Source of the DNA: Cronobacter muytjensii ATCC 51329
Lineage (GTDB): Bacteria > Pseudomonadota > Gammaproteobacteria > Enterobacterales > Enterobacteriaceae
Direction of reading: 5' to 3'
DNA length: 64,000 nucleotides
Assembly: GCF_001277195.1 (NCBI RefSeq)
Contig: NZ_CP012268.1
Span: forward strand, 2,914,001 to 2,978,000
Shown here: positions 1 to 8,336 of the stretch, in pieces
How positions within the stretch are numbered: position 1 is the first letter of the stretch
Layout: the number at the start of each line of letters is the position of its first letter
The notes under the pieces: model-generated
The model's input: the letters and a program-made list of their open reading frames with translations, nothing else
Told to the model about the DNA's origin: nothing
Database searches by the model: none
Program-made: the position numbers and the translations under genes

Positions 1-446
1 ACAAAGCAAATTTTCGTCACCTCATGCGCGGGAAGGCGTTTGAGATCGGTAAGCTGATAGCGAAAGCCGCTCCAGCTATGCGCCTGCAACAGCGCCGGAA
101 TATCTTTATCCGTGAGCCAGCCGCTGTCGTTAAACACATGCACACTGGCGGACGTATTCCAGTGACCGTGCAGCACGATTTCAGCGACCTGCGGCGGTAA
201 ATCTCTGGCGAGCAGCCGCTCGCCTGATGGCGCATGAATGCGCGTCCCGTTGCCGGTGATGAGAAAGGCCTCCGGCGCTATTTCCTGCAACAGAGGACGC
301 ATATCAAGCAAATGCCGACCCGTTGCGAACGCGAGCGTGACGCCGCGCTCCTGCAGGCGACGTAACGTTTTCAGGGTTGCGTCGCCCGTGCGGTGATCGG
401 GCATTAAGAGCGTACCATCCATATCAAAAGCGGCCAGTCGTACCAT
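1..446 (-). CDS. cof: HMP-PP phosphatase Cof, 3' part cut by the window start
   Basis: HAD-superfamily phosphatase of the Cof type, which in E. coli hydrolyses the thiamine intermediate 4-amino-2-methyl-5-hydroxymethylpyrimidine diphosphate. The 148 visible codons open with the HAD nucleophile motif AFDMDGTLL, then show FATGR and the ITGNG motif typical of Cof proteins, and continue to the left edge without a stop, so the C-terminal cap and core are missing. I place the start at the ATG read from 446, because the AGAGGGG ribosome binding site then lies six bases upstream; an ATG two codons earlier (452) would leave no spacing. The gene is divergent from the ybaE-type gene, as in E. coli. Confidence 0.93.
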   Translation of the reverse strand, partial: MVRLAAFDMDGTLLMPDHRTGDATLKTLRRLQERGVTLAFATGRHLLDMRPLLQEIAPEAFLITGNGTRIHAPSGERLLARDLPPQVAEIVLHGHWNTSASVHVFNDSGWLTDKDIPALLQAHSWSGFRYQLTDLKRLPAHEVTKICF

Positions 447-536
447 TTTCATCCCCTCTTACGGTTGACGGGCAGTATTGCCTGGCATATACGGAACTAA
501 TAGTGAATACTTGCGAAAAATTGTTCCGGGTTTTTT

Positions 537-2267
537 ATGCGTCTCCTGAACCGGCTTAATCAATTCCAGCGCCTGTGGCAGGCGTCGGAGGGTGACCCGC
601 AGGCCGTCACTGTCGCGGAGCTCGCCGCGCGCTGTTTTTGCAGCGAGCGCCACGTCCGTACGCTGCTGCGCCAGCTGGAACAAGAGGGCTGGCTGCGCTG
701 GCGTGCGCAGCCGGGCCGTGGCAAACGGGGCGAGTTAACTTTTATGGTCTCGCCGCAAACCGTGCGCGCCGGCATGATGGAAACCGTGTTACGCCAGGGC
801 CAGCACCATAACGCCCTCACACTCGCGCAGCTCGCTTCCGGCCAGTTGCGTCAGTTGCTGCACCCGTTTCTGGGCGGCCAGTGGCATAACGACACTCCCA
901 CGCTGCGCATTCCCTATTACCGCCCGCTTGAGCCGCTGACGCCCGGCTTTTTGCCAGGCCGCGCCGAACAGCACCTCGCCCGGCAAATTTTCAGCGGACT
1001 GACGCGGTTTAATCCGCAAAGCGCGCGCCCGGAAGGCGATATGGCACACCACTGGCATGTGTCGCCGGACGGCCTCAGCTGGCGCTTTTATCTGCGCCCC
1101 ACCCTGCACTGGCACAATCATGAACCGGTAGACGCCGCGCAGTTGCAGCGACGGCTGCAACAGTTGCTTGAGCCTGACGCACTGCGCCAGCTCTTCGCCA
1201 GCGTCAAAAGTATTACGGTGGAGCACACGCACTGCCTGCGCGTCGATTTGATCCGCCCCGATTACTGGCTGGCGTGGCGGTTTGCCAGCCACTGCAGTTA
1301 TCTGGCGCATCCGGACGAGGCGACGCTCGGCTGCGGCCCGTTCCGGCTTGCCGCTTTCACCCCTGACCTGGTGCGCATCGAAAGCCACGATCTTTATCAT
1401 CTTAATCATCCACTGTTAAAAGCGGTCGAATACTGGATTACGCCGGATCTCTTCGACAGCGCGCTCGGCACCAGTTGCCGCCATCCGGTGCAGATTGCCA
1501 TCGGCCAGCAGGAAGAGCTCCAGCATCTGCGCCCGGTGAGCAACAGCATCAGCCTCGGGTTCTGCTATCTCGGTATCCGGCAAAACGGGCGGCTGTCGCG
1601 TACGCAGGCGCGCTGGCTGATGCAACTCATTCACCGCAGCGGCATGATTGACGCCCTGCCGCTTGATGAACATTTGATTACGCCCAGCAACGAACTGCTG
1701 CCCGGCTGGGAACTGCCGGAATGGCCCGACGAACCGCCGCCGCCGCTGCCGCCTTCACTGACGCTGGTCTATCACCTGCCAGTAGAGTTGCCGGTAATGG
1801 CCCGCCAGCTTCAGGCTTTTCTGGCACAGCGCGGATGCTGTCTGACACTGCATTTTCATAACGCGAAAAACTGGGATGGCTGCGCGCTGCTGCCGCAGGC
1901 AGATATCGTGATGGGCGACAGGCTGATTGGCGAGGCGCCGGAATATACGCTGGAACAGTGGCTGCGCTGCGACCCGCTCTGGCGACATTTGTTAACCGGC
2001 CCGCAGCGGGCGCACCTTGACGCCACGCTGGACGCGGTGCAAAGCCATCCGGACGATCGGGGCCGCAATGCAGCGCTGCGCCAGGTCTGGCAGACGCTGA
2101 TGCACGACGCCGTCATCACCCCGCTCTTTAACTATCGCTATCAGATAAGCGCGCCGCCTGGCGTTAACGGCATCGAACTGAACGCGCTCGGCTGGTTTGA
2201 TTTCAGCCGCGCATGGCTGCCGCCGCCGCAAGAAGCTGGTGGGCGCGGCGACGCGGCGCTACCATAA
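537..2267 (+). CDS. ybaE: SgrR-family transcriptional regulator with solute-binding domain (YbaE)
   Basis: A 576-residue protein with an N-terminal winged helix (about residues 20-60, containing the stretch ARCFCSERHVRTLLRQL) joined to a long periplasmic-binding-protein-like domain of the SBP_bac_5 type. This architecture is that of SgrR and its paralogue YbaE, cytoplasmic regulators that use a solute-binding fold as ligand sensor. The order cof-ybaE-queC matches E. coli and the N-terminus MRLLNRLNQFQRLW agrees with YbaE as I remember it. The ligand and targets of YbaE are not established to my knowledge. A run of prolines (EPPPPLPPS, around residue 400) forms a likely interdomain linker. It ends 29 bases before queC and may be cotranscribed with it. 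Confidence 0.9.
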   Translation: MRLLNRLNQFQRLWQASEGDPQAVTVAELAARCFCSERHVRTLLRQLEQEGWLRWRAQPGRGKRGELTFMVSPQTVRAGMMETVLRQGQHHNALTLAQLASGQLRQLLHPFLGGQWHNDTPTLRIPYYRPLEPLTPGFLPGRAEQHLARQIFSGLTRFNPQSARPEGDMAHHWHVSPDGLSWRFYLRPTLHWHNHEPVDAAQLQRRLQQLLEPDALRQLFASVKSITVEHTHCLRVDLIRPDYWLAWRFASHCSYLAHPDEATLGCGPFRLAAFTPDLVRIESHDLYHLNHPLLKAVEYWITPDLFDSALGTSCRHPVQIAIGQQEELQHLRPVSNSISLGFCYLGIRQNGRLSRTQARWLMQLIHRSGMIDALPLDEHLITPSNELLPGWELPEWPDEPPPPLPPSLTLVYHLPVELPVMARQLQAFLAQRGCCLTLHFHNAKNWDGCALLPQADIVMGDRLIGEAPEYTLEQWLRCDPLWRHLLTGPQRAHLDATLDAVQSHPDDRGRNAALRQVWQTLMHDAVITPLFNYRYQISAPPGVNGIELNALGWFDFSRAWLPPPQEAGGRGDAALP

Positions 2268-2296
2268 CGTTTTTGCTATTCAATGACAGGGGCTTT

Positions 2297-2992
2297 ATGA
2301 AACGTGCCGTTGTGGTCTTCAGCGGGGGCCAGGATTCCACCACCTGCCTGATTCAGGCGTTACATCAATATGATGAAGTGCATTGCGTGACGTTCGATTA
2401 CGGTCAGCGTCATCGCGCCGAGATTGATGTCGCGAGCGCCCTTGCCGCATCGCTGGGCGCGCGTGCGCACAAAGTGCTGGATGTGACGCTGCTTAACGAA
2501 CTCGCGGTCAGCAGCCTGACGCGCGACAGCATCCCTGTGCCGGATTACGATCCCGATGCCGACGGGTTGCCGAGCACCTTCGTGCCGGGCCGTAATATTC
2601 TGTTCCTGACGCTGGCATCTGTTTATGCGTATCAGGTGCAGGCCGAAGCAGTGATCACCGGCGTTTGCGAGACTGATTTTTCCGGCTACCCGGACTGTCG
2701 CGACGAGTTTGTTAAAGCGCTCAACCACGCCGTCACGCTTGGCATGGCGCGTGACGTGCGCTTTGAGACGCCGCTGATGTGGCTGAATAAAGCGGAAACC
2801 TGGGCGCTGGCGGATTACTGGGGCAAGCTGGATGTGATTCGCCAGCAGACGCTCACCTGCTATAACGGCATTCAGGGTGATGGCTGCGGCGAGTGCGCCG
2901 CCTGCCATCTGCGCGCCAACGGGCTGTCACAATATCAGGCAAACCAGCCTGCCGTTATGGCCGCCATGAAACAAAAAACCGGGCTTAAATAG
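2297..2992 (+). CDS. queC: 7-cyano-7-deazaguanine synthase QueC
   Basis: Converts 7-carboxy-7-deazaguanine to preQ0 with ATP and ammonia, the last shared step of queuosine precursor synthesis in the cytoplasm. The 231-residue protein has the PP-loop ATP motif SGGQDS at residues 9-14 and the zinc-binding cysteines C188, C197, C200 and C203 near the C-terminus. I chose the ATG at 2297, preceded by AGGGG, over an upstream in-frame ATG because it gives the exact family length. Two later steps of the pathway, tgt and queA, are also in this window at 45129-47450. The stop overlaps the end of the convergent metallo-hydrolase gene by 8 bp. Confidence 0.97.
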   Translation: MKRAVVVFSGGQDSTTCLIQALHQYDEVHCVTFDYGQRHRAEIDVASALAASLGARAHKVLDVTLLNELAVSSLTRDSIPVPDYDPDADGLPSTFVPGRNILFLTLASVYAYQVQAEAVITGVCETDFSGYPDCRDEFVKALNHAVTLGMARDVRFETPLMWLNKAETWALADYWGKLDVIRQQTLTCYNGIQGDGCGECAACHLRANGLSQYQANQPAVMAAMKQKTGLK

Positions 2993-3821
2993 CCAGGTTT
3001 TTACCGCTGACGCGTTCAAATTCGCGGGCGTCGTGGCTGCAAAACAGCGTCACGCCCGCATTTGCGTCAGCGGCCAGGTTCCGCAGGCGTTTCTGGTTCG
3101 CCAGTCGCGCCGATTTGTCTTTCTGCATCATCCACTGATAAAAGCGCAGCCCCGGCGTGCAGTGCGGGTCCGCCGCCATCTCATCGCGATAAAACCACGC
3201 GTCTCCGCCATGAAGGATCCAGCCCTGCGGCGTATCAATCGCCACGCCTGCATGGCCTTCGGTATGTCCCGGCAGCGGGATCAGCAGTATCTCCGGCGGC
3301 AGGCCATCGAGTGAGCGCACGGCGCTAAAACCAAACCACGGCTCGCCATGCGCCTGATAGCCGTGCCAGCCCGACCGGTTTCCCCACTGCCCCGGCCGAT
3401 AGCGCGCGCTGTCGAGCCAGGTACCCCGCCCATTCGCCGCAGTGATCTCCTGTTGCATCAGATGCACCTGCGCATGCGGGAAATCGCTGATACCGCCTGC
3501 GTGGTCGAAATCGAGATGCGTCAGCACGATATGTCGTACATCCTCCGGCTTAAAGCCGAGCGCTTTAATATGATGCAACGCCGTTAATGATTCGCGGTAC
3601 TGAATATTGTTCAGCGCCCGAAAAAACAGCGGCAACCGACGGCCGGGATGGCGCATATCGTCGCGACCAAAGCCGGTATCCACCAGTACCAGCCCGTCGT
3701 TTTGGGTTTCAATCAGCAGGCAGTGGCAAATAAGATGCGCGTGCAGCCCTTTGCTAAAGCCGTCATACAGCGCGCCGCCCAAAGGACACATACAACCGCA
3801 GTTAAGATGGTGTACCCGCAT
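2985..3821 (-). CDS. metallo-beta-lactamase-fold hydrolase, substrate unknown
   Basis: A 278-residue cytoplasmic protein of the metallo-beta-lactamase superfamily, closest in motif layout to the glyoxalase II / N-acyl-homoserine lactonase group. Metal-ligand motifs are visible in order: THLDFDHAGG (H102, D104, D106, H107), PGHTEGHAG (H186, H190), HGGDAWF (D207) and CSHD (H263). The usual second histidine of HxHxDH is aspartate (D104), a variation known in this superfamily. The N-terminus carries an unusual CxCxC (C8, C10, C12). A good AAAGGAG site precedes the ATG. The gene lies between queC and the CRISPR array, where E. coli goes directly from queC to fadM, so it belongs to an insertion relative to E. 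coli. A lactonase role is only one option. Confidence 0.85.
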   Translation of the reverse strand: MRVHHLNCGCMCPLGGALYDGFSKGLHAHLICHCLLIETQNDGLVLVDTGFGRDDMRHPGRRLPLFFRALNNIQYRESLTALHHIKALGFKPEDVRHIVLTHLDFDHAGGISDFPHAQVHLMQQEITAANGRGTWLDSARYRPGQWGNRSGWHGYQAHGEPWFGFSAVRSLDGLPPEILLIPLPGHTEGHAGVAIDTPQGWILHGGDAWFYRDEMAADPHCTPGLRFYQWMMQKDKSARLANQKRLRNLAADANAGVTLFCSHDAREFERVSGKNLAI

Positions 3822-3942
3822 CGTCTCTCCTTTGTTGCGCAGTGTTGCGAAATTTTACGTTGGCTTTGAAGTATAAACGCCGCTGAAGAATGTGGGGGGC
3901 CAGAGGGCGCGTATTCTCTGGTCTCTATTCACCGCCCTGTTC

Positions 3943-3971
3943 CGGTTTATTTCCGCTGGGGTGGGGAACAC
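3943..3971 (-). repeat. Degenerate leader-distal CRISPR repeat
   Basis: This 29-bp unit differs from the other ten repeats at four positions (9, 10, 18 and 20 on the plus strand; two CC to TT changes and two changes that weaken the stem). Decay of the terminal repeat is typical of the oldest, trailer end of an array and fixes the direction of growth as right to left. Confidence 0.9.
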
Positions 3972-4581
3972 TCGGCCCGGTACTCGGCCGCATATCGGTC
4001 TGGCGGTTTATCCCCGCTGGCGCGGGGAACACGGTCTCATCGTCGTTCAGAACAATGTCAAAGCCGGTTTATCCCCGCTGGCGCGGGGAACACTGCGTGG
4101 AAATAATACGCACGCGGCCGCCCCACGGTTTATCCCCGCTGGCGCGGGGAACACACGAATAAAGCGCGTTCGTACACGGGGAAATGCGGTTTATCCCCGC
4201 TGGCGCGGGGAACACACGAGGATTTCTGGATTAACCTGCAGGCAGATCGGTTTATCCCCGCTGGCGCGGGGAACACCGATTTAGGAGCGAATTCCACGTT
4301 AATATAAACGGTTTATCCCCGCTGGCGCGGGGAACACGCGCCACGCGTCGGCCTGCGCATAATCAGTGTCGGTTTATCCCCGCTGGCGCGGGGAACACCC
4401 ATCTTCAGCAATCCATCGGCCTGCCAGTTCCGGTTTATCCCCGCTGGCGCGGGGAACACGGCACAATGGCGGCCCGCACGCTGTCGAGCGGCGGTTTATC
4501 CCCGCTGGCGCGGGGAACACTGCGTCTTGCTGCCGTTCAGTACGGCGCGCACCGGTTTATCCCCGCTGGCGCGGGGAACAC
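3943..4581 (-). CRISPR. Type I-E CRISPR array, 11 repeats and 10 spacers
   Basis: Eleven 29-bp repeats start at 3943, 4004, 4065, 4126, 4187, 4248, 4309, 4370, 4431, 4492 and 4553, an exact 61-bp period leaving ten 32-bp spacers. On the plus strand the repeat begins CGGTTTATCCCCGC and ends GCGGGGAACAC, the enterobacterial I-E (CRISPR-2 type) repeat with its CCCCGC/GCGGGG stem. Ten repeats are identical; the one at 3943 has four substitutions, marking it as the leader-distal end. The crRNA-sense strand is therefore minus, with the 8-nt ATAAACCG handle. All spacers differ from one another. No cas gene is present in the window, so Cas proteins would have to come from elsewhere in the genome. Apparent reading frames across the array are artefacts. 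Confidence 0.98.
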
Positions 4582-4740
4582 TCTAAAGACAATACTTTGT
4601 TTTATTTACCTTTTTATCGCCCGCCACAACCTACCAACATTTACATCACAACCCATCTTGTTAAAGAGCGGCTGCCCTGTTGATTTTAAAAGCATTTTTT
4701 TACAGTGCTTCCGGGCCGATAACATCTACCGGATTGTTCG
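4582..4740 (-). promoter_or_regulatory. CRISPR leader
   Basis: Read on the minus strand, the A+T-rich sequence directly upstream of the first repeat contains GCTCTTTAACAA, a TGTTGGTAGGTTGTGG block, a run of A/T, and ends in CTTTAGA against the repeat. These blocks match the leader of E. coli type I-E arrays as I remember it, which carries the array promoter and the sites for spacer integration. Presence of a conserved leader and uniform repeats suggests the array could still be transcribed and extended if Cas proteins are supplied. The exact left and right limits are estimates. I see no gene between the leader and fadM. Confidence 0.75.
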
Positions 4741-4794
4741 CCTTTAACGGAGAGAAATCCATCACTGCATGCACAGGCGGCGTGATTGCAGAAT

Positions 4795-5193
4795 TTAGCC
4801 TGTGATGTTTTCCAGTTTTTCGCGCAGCTCGCCTTCAATTGGCAGCGCTTTCTGCGTTTTCAGATCGACACACACGAAGGTGATGAGCGCATCGGCAACC
4901 ACCTCGCCTTCAGGCGCAAGCGTAATCACCTGACTCAGCACGCCGCTTTTGCCGTTAAGCTGTTTTACCTCGCTGGTGATAGTCAGCAGATCGCCCAGCA
5001 CTGCGGGTCGTCGGTAGTTGATGTTGATATTGGCGACAATAAAAGCAATGTTGTGCGCCATCATCCATTTAAAGCTTTCGTCATTCTCCAGCCCATCCCA
5101 GCGGGCTTCTTCAAGAAACTCCAGATAACGCGCGTTATTCACATGCTGGTAAACATCTATGTGATACCCACGCACTTTGATTTGAGTCTGCAT
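4795..5193 (-). CDS. fadM: Long-chain acyl-CoA thioesterase FadM
   Basis: Hotdog-fold thioesterase of 132 residues that hydrolyses acyl-CoA by-products of beta-oxidation in the cytoplasm. It opens with MQTQIKVRGYHIDVYQHVNN, containing the catalytic aspartate D13 of the 4-hydroxybenzoyl-CoA thioesterase type, and matches E. coli FadM (YbaW) in length. The reading frame is open for 20 codons upstream, but the ATG at 5193 gives the family N-terminus. In E. coli the gene is repressed by FadR; a sequence resembling a FadR operator lies at 5256-5272, about 65 bp upstream. The CRISPR leader begins just downstream. Confidence 0.96.
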   Translation of the reverse strand: MQTQIKVRGYHIDVYQHVNNARYLEFLEEARWDGLENDESFKWMMAHNIAFIVANININYRRPAVLGDLLTITSEVKQLNGKSGVLSQVITLAPEGEVVADALITFVCVDLKTQKALPIEGELREKLENITG

Positions 5194-5244
5194 AGCGCTT
5201 AAACCTTTTCTTTTTTGTAAGAGATACAGAGTGATAAAAACAAG

Positions 5245-5271
5245 AGAGGTCACACCACTGGTATGACCTCT
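5245..5271 (-). terminator. Terminator-like hairpin between ybaV and fadM
   Basis: The arms AGAGGTCA and TGACCTCT, extended by ACC/GGT after one mismatch, enclose a 3-base loop. On the minus strand the stem is followed by CTTGTTTTTA, so it can act as a Rho-independent terminator of ybaV. Its right part overlaps a FadR-like operator. Confidence 0.65.
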
Positions 5272-5272
5272 T
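5256..5272 (+). promoter_or_regulatory. Candidate FadR operator of fadM
   Basis: The 17-bp sequence CACTGGTATGACCTCTT shares the CTGGTA.GACC core of the classical E. coli fadB FadR site and sits upstream of fadM, a known FadR-repressed gene in E. coli. It is embedded in the ybaV terminator hairpin. Binding is inferred from sequence only. Confidence 0.55.
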
Positions 5273-5318
5273 TAGTCTGGCAAAGTTTTTCAACTCTGCA
5301 AGCGCGGATGGTTAACGA

Positions 5319-5687
5319 TTAGAGCCGGATCCGGGAAAGGTTGCGTTCGACGAGCGAATTGCCCATGCCGGGCACCTGTTTGAGATCCTCCAGGGATTTA
5401 AACGGGCCATATTCTTCCCGATAACTGACGATAGACTGCGCTTTCTTTTTACCGACGCCGTTCATCGCCTGTGCCAGCTCATCCGCCGTGGCGGTGTTGA
5501 TACTCACGGTTTCTTCCAGGGTTTCTGGCGCGCTTTCTGGCCTTGCCTGCGGCGCAGCGGCGGCTGGTTTATCTTTTATCTGCTCCGCCTGGACTTTTCC
5601 TGCTGATGGCGCCGCGCTCGTCGCGGTGCAAAAGGTACCGCCAGCCAGAGCGACGGCGAGACAGAAGATTTTGATTCCACGTTTCAT
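5319..5687 (-). CDS. ybaV: ComEA-like helix-hairpin-helix protein YbaV
   Basis: A 122-residue exported protein. It starts with a signal peptide (MKRGIKIFCLAVALAGGTF, cleavage near TSAA), has an alanine/proline-rich linker to about residue 60, and ends in a ComEA-type double helix-hairpin-helix domain with the patterns NGVGKKKAQSI and VPGMGNSL. Such domains bind DNA non-specifically, and in competent bacteria ComEA takes up DNA in the periplasm. The E. coli orthologue has the same layout. It lies between ppiD and fadM and reads in the same direction. Its role in a non-transformable enterobacterium is unproven. Confidence 0.92.
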   Translation of the reverse strand: MKRGIKIFCLAVALAGGTFCTATSAAPSAGKVQAEQIKDKPAAAAPQARPESAPETLEETVSINTATADELAQAMNGVGKKKAQSIVSYREEYGPFKSLEDLKQVPGMGNSLVERNLSRIRL

Positions 5688-5833
5688 GCTGTGTTCTCCT
5701 TGTTTGTTAACAGCACCGCCACCATAAGCGGACAGAGAAAACGGCTCAAACGCCAGATTTCAGAAATGGAAAAGGCCGCGAAAGCGGCCTTTAAGGTTTG
5801 CAGAGAATTGCAAAATTTGTGCGAGACGTCTCG

Positions 5834-7711
5834 TTATTGCTGCGGCGCGGCGCCGGTATCGCCAAACTTGATTTTGGCGTCTTTACGCAGCCCCACCAGC
5901 AACGCGTCAAATGCAATTTCCGCATTATTCTGGGTCAGACGCTGCGCCATCATTTTCTTCTGCGCGTCCGGCATGGTGCCGCTGCGAACTTCATCCAGCG
6001 CCAGCAGAACAACGTTGCCCTGCATGTCGTTGCCGATGCCGTAGCTCGGTTTACCTTTCGCCGGCAGCGGCAGTGCGAAGACCGGCTGCGTCAGCGTATC
6101 CTGCGTGCTGCGCTCGAAGGTCTTCGCCGCGCTGAAGGAGATACCTGCCGCTTTAAGCGCCTCATCACCTTTGCCTGCATTCAGAGCGCTCAGCAGTTTT
6201 TGCGCCTCTTCATTCGCCTGTTTCAGTGCCTTCTCATGTTTCACCAGCGCAGTAACCTGATCTTTTACCTCGGCGAGCGGTTTCTCGGCCTGCGGTTTGT
6301 GCTCGGTGATACGCAGCACAAAAGCACGATCGCCATCGACGGTAATGATGTCGGAGTTATTACCCGGCGTGCCATTCTCACCCAGCAGATTACCGCCAAA
6401 CACCGCGTCGGTGACCGGTTTAAAATTGATCTCCTGCGGAACGGCGTCGCGGCTGAACCAGCCGGTTTCGACCGCTTTCACGCCTGCCGCTTTCTCAGCT
6501 CCCGCCAGCGACTCGTTGTCGTTGCTTGCCGCATCGCTTACGGTACGTTGCAGCGCGAAGAAGGCATCCAGCGCTTTCTCCTGCTTCACTTTAGCGCTGA
6601 TGTCGTTATGCACTTCAGAAAGCGGCTTCACTTTGGCCGGTTGAATGTCATCAAGACGCACGACAAGGAAGCCGACAGAAGATTTGATAACGCCAGAAAG
6701 CTGGCCTTTCTCTTTCAGACCGGCGTTTTTAAACTCTTCCGGCGTGGTGCCCGGCTCCAGCCAGCCCATATCACCGCCGTTACGGGCCGTGATGACATCG
6801 ACCGATTTCTCTTTGGCCAGCGTGGCGAAATCCGCGCCCTGCTTGAGCTGCGCGAGTACCGCGTTCGCGTCAGCTTCAGTTTTGGTCTGGATCAGGCTGT
6901 AGCGGTTGCGCTGCGGCTGACCAAACTCATCCTGATGTTTGTCGTAGTAAGCCTGAATCTCTTCTTCACTGGCGTTTTCGGCAAGCGCAGCGGCATCAAG
7001 CTTGATATAGCTGACGCGGAACTGTTCAGGCGACATGAAGTTGTTGGTGTGCTGCTGGTAGTAATCGTTGATTTCCTGCCCGGAAACCTGCTGCTTCTGT
7101 GCTAGCGCATCAATCGCGATGGTCGCGGTGCGAACCTGACGCTGCTGCGAGAACAACGCCGCGAACTGATCGTTTTCGCCCGGCAGAACGAAGTCGCTGC
7201 CCATAACGGCGTTAACCAGCTGGTCAGTGGTCAGTTGACGACGCAGCGCCTGCGCGTACTGATCGGCGCTCATACCCATGCTGGTGATAATCGCGTTGTA
7301 GCGCGCGTTATCGAATTTACCGTTTTCCTGGAACGCAGGATTTTTGAAAATCGCGTCGCGCACCTGTTCGTCGCTGATCTCAAGCTTGAGCGCATGCGCA
7401 TACTGGTCGATCAGCGCTTCGTCGATCAGACTTTGCAGTACACGCTGGCGCAGATCGGCCATATATTTGTCATTGGAAGCGAGCTCCGAAAAACGATCGC
7501 CCAGTCTTCTTTCGAGGTTGTTGCGCTCCGCGTTGACCGCGTTTTCAAGCTGGGCCCGGCTGATTTCCTGATCGTTAACTTTTGCGGCATAGTTACTGTT
7601 ACCGCCAATCAGGTAGTTACTCACGCCAGTCAAAACGAATGACAGGATAATCAAACCCAGAATGATCTTGAGCACGACGTGATTCGCCGCCGCGCGTAAA
7701 TTGTCCATCAT
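5834..7711 (-). CDS. ppiD: Periplasmic folding chaperone PpiD
   Basis: Inner-membrane-anchored chaperone that contacts substrates leaving the Sec translocon. The 625-residue protein starts MMDNLRAAANHVV, has one membrane anchor at about residues 16-34, an SurA-like N-terminal chaperone region and a central parvulin-type domain (around 265-355, with the QTKTEADA and GGDMGWLEPG elements), plus a second degenerate one. I chose the ATG at 7711 (MM start as in E. coli); the frame is open further upstream but without family similarity. It follows hupB, from which it is separated by the terminator at 7857-7886. Confidence 0.96.
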   Translation of the reverse strand: MMDNLRAAANHVVLKIILGLIILSFVLTGVSNYLIGGNSNYAAKVNDQEISRAQLENAVNAERNNLERRLGDRFSELASNDKYMADLRQRVLQSLIDEALIDQYAHALKLEISDEQVRDAIFKNPAFQENGKFDNARYNAIITSMGMSADQYAQALRRQLTTDQLVNAVMGSDFVLPGENDQFAALFSQQRQVRTATIAIDALAQKQQVSGQEINDYYQQHTNNFMSPEQFRVSYIKLDAAALAENASEEEIQAYYDKHQDEFGQPQRNRYSLIQTKTEADANAVLAQLKQGADFATLAKEKSVDVITARNGGDMGWLEPGTTPEEFKNAGLKEKGQLSGVIKSSVGFLVVRLDDIQPAKVKPLSEVHNDISAKVKQEKALDAFFALQRTVSDAASNDNESLAGAEKAAGVKAVETGWFSRDAVPQEINFKPVTDAVFGGNLLGENGTPGNNSDIITVDGDRAFVLRITEHKPQAEKPLAEVKDQVTALVKHEKALKQANEEAQKLLSALNAGKGDEALKAAGISFSAAKTFERSTQDTLTQPVFALPLPAKGKPSYGIGNDMQGNVVLLALDEVRSGTMPDAQKKMMAQRLTQNNAEIAFDALLVGLRKDAKIKFGDTGAAPQQ

Positions 7712-7856
7712 GGTGTAACAACACTCCGCTGTAGAATGACAGGTAGAACTCGCACAGAAACGTGACGACATCCGCTCGGCCGCTGCGCGCAAAGGCGTAT
7801 TGTGACAAGAAACCGGGGCGGTTGTCAGCCCATATCAGCAGATTACTCATCCAGAA

Positions 7857-7886
7857 ATAAAAAAGGCACATCAGATGATGCGCCTT
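7857..7886 (-). terminator. Rho-independent terminator of hupB
   Basis: On the minus strand AAGGCGCATCA pairs with TGATGTGCCTT (one G-T pair) and a run of six T follows. It lies 38 bases after the hupB stop, separating it from ppiD. Confidence 0.85.
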
Positions 7887-7923
7887 GTTTTCTCCCCCGG
7901 CTGCGATAATGCCAGCCAAAGGA

Positions 7924-8196
7924 TCAGTTAACCGCGTCTTTCAGCGCCTTACCAGCACGGAAACCCGGAACCTTCGCCGCTGCGATGGTGATTTCCTTGC
8001 CAGTTTGCGGGTTACGGCCGGTGCGGGCAGCACGTTCACGAACAGCAAAGGTACCAAAGCCAACCAGCGCAACTTCATCCCCTGCCTGCAGAGATTCGGT
8101 AACAGAATCAATCAAAGCATCTAACGCACGTCCGGCCGCTGCTTTAGAAATATCGGCACCTGCGGCAATTTTGTCTATCAGTTGAGATTTATTCAC
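7924..8196 (-). CDS. hupB: DNA-binding protein HU-beta
   Basis: Nucleoid-associated protein of 90 residues that dimerises with itself or HU-alpha and bends DNA. It contains the HU signature GFGTFAVRERAARTGRNPQTG (residues about 46-66) with the proline that intercalates between base pairs, and the C-terminus KALKDAVN. It is nearly identical to E. coli HupB and keeps the lon-hupB-ppiD order. The 208-bp gap to lon holds the lon terminator and presumably the hupB promoters. Confidence 0.98.
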   Translation of the reverse strand: MNKSQLIDKIAAGADISKAAAGRALDALIDSVTESLQAGDEVALVGFGTFAVRERAARTGRNPQTGKEITIAAAKVPGFRAGKALKDAVN

Positions 8197-8336
8197 TCTT
8201 CTCTTCCTCTCTTTATATTTTATATCGCACCGGAATCCTTCACGACGCGACCGCGCAGCAGTTATAGCAGTCCTCTCATGCCCTTACAACAAGAGTTAGT
8301 GATGGCACTTCGGACGGCAATCTAAATTAGCTATAC

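Noticed and set aside
3890..4747. Overlapping open frames of 90-138 codons running through the CRISPR array
   Set aside because: They encode the repeat peptide (SPLARGT, YPRWRGEH, FIPAGAGNT) at a 61-bp period and shift frame from unit to unit; they are by-products of the array.
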